Positions 15,574 through 21,961 of a DNA stretch of 21,961 bases are shown here, piece after piece. Numbering within the stretch: position 1 is the stretch's first letter; each line of letters begins with the position of its first letter. This DNA is from an uncultured Cytophagaceae bacterium (GTDB lineage: Bacteria; Bacteroidota; Bacteroidia; Cytophagales; Spirosomataceae): positions 1 through 21,961 of the forward strand of contig CAILUB010000153.1 in assembly GCA_903837305.1 (NCBI GenBank), given 5' to 3'. The translations under genes and the position numbers were made by a program. The notes beneath the pieces were generated by a model, which was not told the DNA's origin, did no database searches, and saw only the letters and a program-made list of their open reading frames with translations.

Positions 15574-16934
15574 AAACATTCCACATTAACCGTAGACATT
15601 TTATGAAAGGGGCCTCGGCCACTTTGGCTTTGTCGACTTTTGGCGCTTATGGACTAGATTTAGTAAATCCTGCTAGACCCTATCGAGTTGCTTTAATTGG
15701 TACCGGATGGTACGGTAAGAGTGATTTATTCCGACTCATGCAAGTGGTACCTGTGGAAGTGGTCGCGCTTTGTGATCCGGATCGAAATCAATTAACAGAG
15801 GCTGGAAAGCTCGTAGCAGCACGTCAAAAATCGCGTAAAACACCGCGTCTTTATGGCGATTACCGCCAATTATTGAAGGAAAATGAATTAGACATTGCCA
15901 TTGTAGGAAGCCCGGATCATTGGCATGCCTTACAGATGATCGATGCAGTTAAATCAGGAGCTCACGTCTATGTCCAAAAACCGATTTCAGTAGATGTGCT
16001 AGAAGGTGAGGCGATGGTAGCGGCAGCTAGAAAATACGGCAAAACGGTTCAGGTAGGAACTCAACGTAAGAGTACGCCACACTTGATTCAGGCTAAAAAA
16101 GAAATTGTAGAAAAAGGTTTATTGGGTAAAGTAGCTCACGTAGAAATGTATTGCTATTACCATATGCGTAACAACGGCAATCCACCTATTCAGGCAGTGC
16201 CTGACTATTTTGACTATGAGATGTGGACGGGTCCTGCGCCATTGCGTCCCTACGATGGCTTACCTCACACCCGCTGGTGGAGAACATTTGAGGAATATGG
16301 CAATGGAATTATGGGCGATATGTGTATTCATATGTTCGATACGGCGCGCTGGATGCTGGATTTAGGTTGGCCTAACCGCGTGAGTTCGGAAGGAGGGATT
16401 TATGTCCAAAAAGAGGGCAAATCCAACATCCCTGACACGCAAACGGCTGTTTTTGAATACAATGGCTTGAATTGTGTTTGGCAACATAGAAGCTGGGGCA
16501 CGGCACCAGATCCAGAATATCCGTGGGGATTAACCATTTATGGGGAGAAAGGAACCTTACGAATGAGCACAATGAAATACGATTTCACGCCCACAGACTC
16601 TAAAGCAGAAAAATTACACATGGACGTGGTCTATGAAAAAGAGAAATACCCAGAAGATTTAAAAGAAGACCGCATTGAATTAAATGCAGCGCCAGCTACG
16701 CGTGGGCACATGCTTGATTTCTTAGCAGCCATAGATAAAGGAACAAAACCAGTGGCCGATATTTCAGAAGGACACATTTCGACCGCTTCCTGTATTATTG
16801 CTAATTTATCAATGAAACTGGGTAGACCTCTTTCCTATGATCCTGGTACTAAAACAATATTAAACGATCCTGAAGCCACTGCCTTATTAGCTAGAAACTA
16901 CCGTGGCCCTTGGAACAGAAACATGCTGAACTAA
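15570..16934 (+). CDS. Gfo/Idh/MocA family oxidoreductase with Tat signal
   Basis: A 454-residue NAD(P)-dependent sugar (or sugar-derivative) oxidoreductase. A twin-arginine signal, INRRHFMKGASATLALSTFG (6-25), marks it for folded export with its cofactor. The Rossmann domain has VALIGTGWYG (40-49), the acidic residue of CDPDRN (68-73), GSPDHWHA (113-120) and the family Lys motif as VQKPIS (135-140; Gln replaces the common Glu). The C-terminal domain carries the substrate lysine/histidine region (MGDMCIHMFDTARWML, about 249-264; the H and D are typical). Related exported enzymes oxidise or epimerise glycosides using tightly bound NAD, sometimes in 3-keto-glycoside pathways; applying that here is inference. 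It overlaps GH30 by 4 nt and the PIG-L gene by 1 nt. Confidence 0.9.
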   Translation: MKTFHINRRHFMKGASATLALSTFGAYGLDLVNPARPYRVALIGTGWYGKSDLFRLMQVVPVEVVALCDPDRNQLTEAGKLVAARQKSRKTPRLYGDYRQLLKENELDIAIVGSPDHWHALQMIDAVKSGAHVYVQKPISVDVLEGEAMVAAARKYGKTVQVGTQRKSTPHLIQAKKEIVEKGLLGKVAHVEMYCYYHMRNNGNPPIQAVPDYFDYEMWTGPAPLRPYDGLPHTRWWRTFEEYGNGIMGDMCIHMFDTARWMLDLGWPNRVSSEGGIYVQKEGKSNIPDTQTAVFEYNGLNCVWQHRSWGTAPDPEYPWGLTIYGEKGTLRMSTMKYDFTPTDSKAEKLHMDVVYEKEKYPEDLKEDRIELNAAPATRGHMLDFLAAIDKGTKPVADISEGHISTASCIIANLSMKLGRPLSYDPGTKTILNDPEATALLARNYRGPWNRNMLN

Positions 16935-19405
16935 TGAAAAAAATTATCCTACTGGCCTTATTGGCCATTCCTGCACTAGCTCAACAGCCGCGTACGTCCG
17001 CTCAGTTAGGCGAAGATCTTCAGAAATTACGGGTCTTGGGATCCGTTTTACACGTGGCGGCTCATCCAGATGATGAAAGTACACACATGTTAACTTGGTT
17101 TGCTCAGCAACAACATTGGGAGACCAACTATTTTGCGTGTACGAGGGGAGATGGAGGCCAAAACCTGATAGGGGACGAACAAGGGGTTCCTTTAGGACTT
17201 ATCCGAACCCAGGAATTGTTAGCCGCGCGAAGAATCGACGGAGCGAATCAATATTTTTCAAGAGCTTTTGACTTTGGATTTTCGAAATCGACGGATGAAG
17301 CTTTGGCATTCTGGGACAAACAATTAATTCTAGCAGACTTAGTCTGGGTAATCCGAAAAACACGTCCAGATATCATATTCACTCGTTTCCCTCCAGATGC
17401 GCGCGCTGGTCATGGACATCACTCGGCCTCCGCGGCCTTAGCTATTGAAGCCTACAAAGCAGCGGCTGATTCGAAAATGTTTCCTGAGCAGTTAAAACAA
17501 GGCGTGGATGTGTGGCAGGCTAAACGCTTACTTTGGAACACGTTTCGTTTCCCGGGTTCTACGGGTAATTCAACTATTGCTGAATCTCAATTCAAAGTGA
17601 ACATAGGTGATTATCTGCCTTTTTTAGGCCAAAGCACAGGCGAATTAGCCGCTTTCAGCCGTAGCCAACATAAATCTCAAGGTTTTGGATTTGCTGTTGA
17701 CCATGGCAGAAGCACAGAATATTTCGCGACTCTAGGAGGTGAAGCTCCTAAAGATTTCTTGTGGGATGGGGTAGATGCTACTTGGAATCGCGTCAATGCA
17801 AACATTGATGGCTTAATCATACCCATTATTAAAGGCTATAACCCGGAGAAGCCCTATGAAAGCATTCCGGCACTTATCAGCTTGAAAAAGTCAATCAAAT
17901 CACTGCCTCTAAGCCCTTGGACGCAGAAAAAATTGGATGAAATAGATGCCTGGGTAGTCAATGCTTCTGGTATGTACGTAGGTGCGACGACAACTCAAGG
18001 AATTGTTGCTTTGGGTGAAAAACTCCCTATTAAGACGGAGTTTATCGTGCGCGCTCCTATCAGTGTAGATAATGTGACCATTTCATTTGCGGATGTTGAT
18101 TCCACCTTCGGAGGTAAAATAGAACCGTATAAAAAATATCCATTCAACAGAAGCATTACGGCCTCCGCGCCCATCACGCAACCGTATTGGATACAAGAAG
18201 CTAAAGCGACAGGTCATTTCAACGTAAGCAATCAACAGAAAATTGGACAAGCTAGAGTTGATCAAGCCTTTACGGTAAAAGCGGTATTCCATATCCAAGG
18301 CGAGGAGTTTAGTGTTGAAAAGCCCGTACAGGAATTGATTATTGACCCGGTGAAAGGAGAAATCTTACAACCTATTGCGATTAGTCCGAAAACGGTCTTT
18401 AATCTAAGTTCGACGGTTGTTTTATTACCAAAAGGAAGTAAATCAACAAAAACCACCCAAATCTCTATTACTGCCTTAGCCCCACTGAAGTCGGGGAAGA
18501 TAGAGGTGAAGTCGGGAGCTACGGTTTTGGCAAACATCACGTTAAGTGACGGAATGAAAGCAGGAGAGAAACGCGAATGGCCAATCTCATTTTCAGAGGC
18601 TTCCCTACAAGAAGGAAAAATTTCGAGTAACATCCAGTTACACATTCAGTCAGGTAGCGAGAAATGGATAGACTCTTTATCACTCCAAACCATCGAATAC
18701 CCCCATATTCCCACTCAGCGCTATTTCTCGCCGGTAAATTTAAGTTTACTTCATATCGACTTCGTGAAGAAAGGAAATCGATTAGGCTATATTAAAGGCG
18801 CAGGAGATAAAGTCCCAGAGGGCTTAATGCAGATGGGCTACCAGGTGGATTTCTTAGCAGAAAAAGACCTAACTGCCGCTAACCTTAAAAAATACGATGT
18901 GGTGCTTACGGGAGTGCGTGCCTATAACACGAACGACTTTTGGGGAAATGCTTACCCAGAAATCATGAAATACATTGAAAATGGGGGTAATTACGTGGTG
19001 CAATATAATACTTCGAGTTATTTAGGCCCTATGAAGTCTAGTATGTCGCCCTACCCATTACAAGTAACACGAAACCGTATCACGAAAGAAGAAGCAAAGC
19101 CTAATTTCCTTCTACCGAATCATGCACTCTTTAACAGTCCGAACAAGATAAGTGAAGCAGATTTCAACGATTGGATTCAAGAGCGGAGTATTTACACAGC
19201 TGAAACAAGTGACCCTCATTTCGAGTTCCCCTTAGGATTTTCAGATCCCAATGAAGCTGAAAACAAAGGAAACATTGCAGTGGCTAAATACGGGAAAGGT
19301 CAGTTTATCTACACAGGACTTGTCTTCTTCCGTGAAATTCCTGCCGGCGTACCTGGTGCCTACCGTTTATTTGCGAATCTATTAGCTAACCCCAATTCTA
19401 AATGA
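16934..19405 (+). CDS. PIG-L family deacetylase with C-terminal ThuA-like domain, exported
   Basis: 823 residues from ATG 16934, which shares its first base with the previous TAA and starts a clean signal peptide (MKKIILLALLAIPALA/QQ); the ORF extends 8 codons upstream but that would bury the signal. The PIG-L/LmbE zinc-deacetylase domain (about 35-260) has the metal motif AAHPDDES (42-49) and a later HGHH (160-163), plus GGQNLIGDEQG and LLAARRIDGA. PIG-L enzymes remove acyl groups from N-acetylglucosamine-type sugars. Residues about 370-610 look like beta-sandwich linkers. About 620-823 (LGYIKGAGDKVPEGLMQMGY, YDVVLTGVRAYNTND, GGNYVVQYNT) resemble a ThuA/glutamine-amidotransferase-like fold as in large Bacteroidota PIG-L proteins. 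The substrate is unknown. It overlaps the acylase gene by 4 nt. Confidence 0.87.
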   Translation: MKKIILLALLAIPALAQQPRTSAQLGEDLQKLRVLGSVLHVAAHPDDESTHMLTWFAQQQHWETNYFACTRGDGGQNLIGDEQGVPLGLIRTQELLAARRIDGANQYFSRAFDFGFSKSTDEALAFWDKQLILADLVWVIRKTRPDIIFTRFPPDARAGHGHHSASAALAIEAYKAAADSKMFPEQLKQGVDVWQAKRLLWNTFRFPGSTGNSTIAESQFKVNIGDYLPFLGQSTGELAAFSRSQHKSQGFGFAVDHGRSTEYFATLGGEAPKDFLWDGVDATWNRVNANIDGLIIPIIKGYNPEKPYESIPALISLKKSIKSLPLSPWTQKKLDEIDAWVVNASGMYVGATTTQGIVALGEKLPIKTEFIVRAPISVDNVTISFADVDSTFGGKIEPYKKYPFNRSITASAPITQPYWIQEAKATGHFNVSNQQKIGQARVDQAFTVKAVFHIQGEEFSVEKPVQELIIDPVKGEILQPIAISPKTVFNLSSTVVLLPKGSKSTKTTQISITALAPLKSGKIEVKSGATVLANITLSDGMKAGEKREWPISFSEASLQEGKISSNIQLHIQSGSEKWIDSLSLQTIEYPHIPTQRYFSPVNLSLLHIDFVKKGNRLGYIKGAGDKVPEGLMQMGYQVDFLAEKDLTAANLKKYDVVLTGVRAYNTNDFWGNAYPEIMKYIENGGNYVVQYNTSSYLGPMKSSMSPYPLQVTRNRITKEEAKPNFLLPNHALFNSPNKISEADFNDWIQERSIYTAETSDPHFEFPLGFSDPNEAENKGNIAVAKYGKGQFIYTGLVFFREIPAGVPGAYRLFANLLANPNSK

Positions 19406-21459
19406 GAATTCTCTTTATTGCCCTAGTTCTATTTGCCTTTACCGCAAATGCACAACAACCTCTTATCCGAAAAGATAAAATTACGATCGCTCGCGATGCC
19501 TATGGGGTGCCCCATATTTTTGCACCTACGGATCCTGAAGTAGCCTATGGCTTAGCCTGGGCGCATTCCGAAGATGACTTCAAGACCATACAAACCTTAA
19601 TATTAACGGGAAAAGGCAAATTAGGCACCTATCTAGGAAAGAAAGGGGCACCTGTGGATTTTGTGTTCGGCTTACTAAATACCCGAAAGGTCGTAGACCA
19701 ACAAATCAAATCGATGGATCCCAAGTTCTTGCAATTAGTGCAAGGCTATTTACTAGGTCTAGAAGCGTATGGAAAAGCCCATCCGTCTGAGGTTTTAAAT
19801 AAACACATTTTCCCCATCGCAATAGAGGATTACATCGCGACGACGATGTTCTCTGTAGCCATCTTTTGTGGTGTGGATAAGACATTGCCCAAGATTCTAG
19901 ATGGCTCGATCCCCTCACTTCCTGGCTTTACCGGAGAGGGAAGCAATGCCTTTGCGATTAAAGGGTCGAAATCGGCTACAGGAGAGCCGATGTTAGTCAT
20001 TAACGCGCATCAACCCATTGAAGGTGCTACGGCCTTCTATGAGGCGCACGTACAATCTGAAGAAGGTTGGAATATCTTGGGAGGTCTTTTCCCTGGTGGC
20101 CCTTTAATCTTCCACGGTACAACGCCTAATCTAGCTTGGGCGCATACGGTAAACTTCCAAGATAAAATCGACGTCTATCAGTTAAAGACGGACAAAGCAC
20201 ATCCAGGTCAATACGAAGTGGATGGTGAATGGTTGCCATTAACGAAAAGAAAGATCAAGCTTCAGATTAAAGGGATTCCGTTCTCGGTTTCTAAGATGGC
20301 CTATGAATCCATTTACGGCCCTACGGTGAAATCGCCCAAAGGAGAATATTTCTCCATTCGTCTTCCTTCTCTTATGGATGCGGGTGCTCTACAACAATGG
20401 TATGCGATGAACCGTGCCACGAACTTCACCGAATTCAAGTCGGCGTTGAACCAAAACCACCTGCCCATGTTTAACATCATGTATGCGGACAAGGACGATA
20501 ACATCTTCTACATCTCGAATGGTAAGATGCCGTATCGTAACCCTGATTATAACTGGGCCTCCACGCTTCCGGGCAATACGCGCAAAACACTTTGGGATAA
20601 ATTCAAACCACTTAGTGAATTACCACAACATTTGAATCCAGCTGCGGGCTATTTATACAATACGAATCACTCGCCCTTTATGGCGACGGCAGTAAACGAG
20701 AGTCTTAATCCGGCAAATTTTGATAAAAACGACGGCTATGAGACCTACCATAATAACCGTTCCCAACGGGCTAAAGAACTAATCGAAACGTATGATAAGA
20801 TTAGTTTGGAGGATTTGAAGCGCATCAAGTTCGATCGCCAATTACCAGCGAAGATTTTATATCCCTATGGATATGATGCTTCGGTTTTGTTCACGCTAGA
20901 TGCTGCTAAATACCCGGCCTTGGCAACAATCATCAAGGGATTGAAAGAATGGAATCACGTGACCAATATCGAAAGTGTGGGTGCCTTGTATTATAATGTC
21001 GTGTATTACGGAGCGTCTAAAATTAGGCATTCTGGTTCTAAAGAACTGTTTACCGAGGCAGAGGCAGTTGAACTTGTGCAATATGCTCATGATTTCTTGA
21101 TGAAACACTACGGACGTTTGGACGTGACGCTAGGAGAGTTCCAGCGCCTAAAAAGAGGCGATCAAGATTGGCCACAAGCCGGAATGCCGGATGTGTTAGC
21201 GGCGGTGATGTCTGAGCCTTTCGGTGAATCAAAGCGTAAGATGAATTCAGGCGATGCCTACATCGGATTTGTGAAATTTCCTAAGGATGGTGGTTTACCT
21301 CTTATTGAGACAGTAAATACCTTCGGGGCCAGTTCTCATCCGGAATCAAAGCACTTCGCTGATCAACGTGAATTATACCAGTCACAGAAAACGAAGCGTA
21401 TGACTTTGGACAAAGCTGAAGTATTGAAAAATGCGGAACGTATTTACCAGCCTGAATAG
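19402..21459 (+). CDS. Penicillin acylase family (Ntn hydrolase) protein 2, exported
   Basis: A 685-residue Ntn-hydrolase acylase precursor. Signal peptide 1-17 (FTANA/QQ). The alpha part has IARDAYGVPHIFAPTDPEVA (29-48) and AHSEDDF (54-60). Predicted self-cleavage is at G180/S181 in GEGSNAFAIKG, leaving Ser181 as nucleophile, followed by INAHQP (200-205), the conserved His region. Expected activity is amide hydrolysis, for example of N-acyl chains on amino-alcohols, lactones or lipids; the actual substrate is unknown. It shares the superfamily and signatures with the acylase at 6164-8275 (R-D-x-x-G-[IV]-PHI-[YF], EDDF, GSN-x-FA) but differs elsewhere, so they are distant paralogues, not a recent duplication. 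Last gene of the coupled operon; its TAG is one base from the stop of the convergent dehydrogenase, and no terminator hairpin lies between. Confidence 0.9.
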   Translation: MRILFIALVLFAFTANAQQPLIRKDKITIARDAYGVPHIFAPTDPEVAYGLAWAHSEDDFKTIQTLILTGKGKLGTYLGKKGAPVDFVFGLLNTRKVVDQQIKSMDPKFLQLVQGYLLGLEAYGKAHPSEVLNKHIFPIAIEDYIATTMFSVAIFCGVDKTLPKILDGSIPSLPGFTGEGSNAFAIKGSKSATGEPMLVINAHQPIEGATAFYEAHVQSEEGWNILGGLFPGGPLIFHGTTPNLAWAHTVNFQDKIDVYQLKTDKAHPGQYEVDGEWLPLTKRKIKLQIKGIPFSVSKMAYESIYGPTVKSPKGEYFSIRLPSLMDAGALQQWYAMNRATNFTEFKSALNQNHLPMFNIMYADKDDNIFYISNGKMPYRNPDYNWASTLPGNTRKTLWDKFKPLSELPQHLNPAAGYLYNTNHSPFMATAVNESLNPANFDKNDGYETYHNNRSQRAKELIETYDKISLEDLKRIKFDRQLPAKILYPYGYDASVLFTLDAAKYPALATIIKGLKEWNHVTNIESVGALYYNVVYYGASKIRHSGSKELFTEAEAVELVQYAHDFLMKHYGRLDVTLGEFQRLKRGDQDWPQAGMPDVLAAVMSEPFGESKRKMNSGDAYIGFVKFPKDGGLPLIETVNTFGASSHPESKHFADQRELYQSQKTKRMTLDKAEVLKNAERIYQPE

Positions 21460-21460
21460 C

Positions 21461-21961
21461 TTAAACTAGAAAATCAGGATCTTTATACGCAGGGGCAGGA
21501 TATTTGTAAAATCCTTCCCCTGTTTTTTCTCCAAGCTTCCCAGCATCGATATAGGTCTTCAATAGTGCAGCAAAAGCCTGAGAACCTGCATCCTCCAGGT
21601 TATGGGTGACATGCCAAGCGGTATCTAAACCGATACTGTCTAATATACCAAAAGGCCCCATCGGCATATGGAAGTTCACCATCCAAGATTTATCGATGTC
21701 CTCAATACTCGCCACTTCTTTTGTTCTTAACTTACCCGCTGCACCTATCACGGCCATCAGCATGTAATTAAACACATAACCCGGATTCTCCTTTCGAACA
21801 ATCACGGGTACTTGTTTCAACGCTCTGCCAAAATCTTCTAATAAAGTCACAACCTCTTCAGACGTTCTCGGATGCGGCATGATATCCACCACCTTCGAAT
21901 AAAACACATCATGAAAATGAAAAGCACAAAATAGGGCAGGGCGATCCACCGAATCTACGAG
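21461..21961 (-). CDS. 3-hydroxyacyl-CoA dehydrogenase, C-terminal part (runs off window)
   Basis: Open on the minus strand from the window edge to a TAA at 21461-21463, 166 codons without a start; an in-frame GTG at 21949 is internal. The reading continues LVDSVDRPALFCAFHFHDVF. The CAFHFHDV segment includes the catalytic histidine end of the NAD domain, as in HADH/FadB/PaaH relatives. The C-terminal domain shows VVDIMPHPRTSEE, PVIVRKENPGYVFNYMLMAV, DKSWMVNFHMPMGPFGILDSI, GLDTAWHVTHN and KTGEGFYKYP, all typical of 3-hydroxyacyl-CoA dehydrogenases. It catalyses NAD-linked oxidation of 3-hydroxyacyl-CoA in beta-oxidation or related paths. The N-terminal Rossmann motif is outside the window. Confidence 0.88.
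   Translation of the reverse strand, partial: LVDSVDRPALFCAFHFHDVFYSKVVDIMPHPRTSEEVVTLLEDFGRALKQVPVIVRKENPGYVFNYMLMAVIGAAGKLRTKEVASIEDIDKSWMVNFHMPMGPFGILDSIGLDTAWHVTHNLEDAGSQAFAALLKTYIDAGKLGEKTGEGFYKYPAPAYKDPDFLV

Noticed and set aside
15972..15989. Gln for Glu in the conserved EKP motif of the Gfo/Idh/MocA enzyme (VQKPIS) as a sign of inactivation.
   Set aside because: The catalytic lysine is kept, and from memory QKP variants are common in exported members of this family.
16910..16933. Upstream start (16910) for the PIG-L gene.
   Set aside because: It adds eight polar residues before an otherwise clean signal peptide and enlarges the overlap; ATG 16934 forms the TAATG coupling seen elsewhere here.
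18262..18645. Minus-strand ORF of 127 codons inside the PIG-L gene; similarly 12568-12933 inside the cytochrome gene.
   Set aside because: Both are antisense to longer frames with clear family features and operon overlaps; neither has a plausible start context.

Overview
The window reads as chromosomal DNA of a Bacteroidota bacterium, most probably in the Cytophagales. This is inferred from gene content and signals: a DUF3127 single-strand-binding-like protein, a PVC-type (Pirellula/Verrucomicrobium-type) cytochrome lipoprotein, a CarboxypepD_reg/plug/beta-barrel outer-membrane protein, AT-rich spacers without Shine-Dalgarno sequences, and -7 elements of the TAnnTTTG type. No rRNA, tRNA, CRISPR array, IS element or phage gene was seen, and no stretch over 300 bases lacks a gene.

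Left part (1-6133), housekeeping. It holds the 3' end of a DUF3127 gene, then phoH and a GNAT acetyltransferase (minus strand, 20-nt overlap), and dnaB (plus strand). An rlmD-type rRNA methyltransferase (minus), an SDR oxidoreductase (plus) and a truncated PAS-domain gene (minus) follow. Two convergent gene pairs (1-752 and 1796-4930) are separated by the same kind of spacer: purine-rich TAGAGAG-type repeats at each gene's 3' end, in inverted orientation, around a short bidirectional G4/C4 terminator hairpin. The dnaB gene is colinear over its full length but carries an in-frame TAG at codon 337 and has valine where the Walker B aspartate should be, 11 codons further on.

Right part (6164-21459), exported catabolic genes. 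A penicillin-acylase-type Ntn hydrolase (minus) is divergent from an outer-membrane beta-barrel gene (plus). The latter overlaps by 1 nt a 1120-residue lipoprotein with beta-propeller, HEAT-repeat and cytochrome c domains. After a terminator comes a tightly coupled operon with 4-, 1- and 4-nt overlaps: GH30 glycosidase, Tat-exported Gfo/Idh/MocA oxidoreductase, PIG-L deacetylase with a ThuA-like C-terminus, and a second Ntn acylase. All six proteins have export signals. Glycosidase, sugar oxidoreductase, N-deacetylase and amide-acylase together suggest an extracytoplasmic pathway that dismantles an N-acylated glycoconjugate (sphingolipid-, aminolipid- or amino-sugar-like). The substrate is not known from sequence.

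The window ends inside a minus-strand 3-hydroxyacyl-CoA dehydrogenase whose stop lies one base from the stop of the second acylase.
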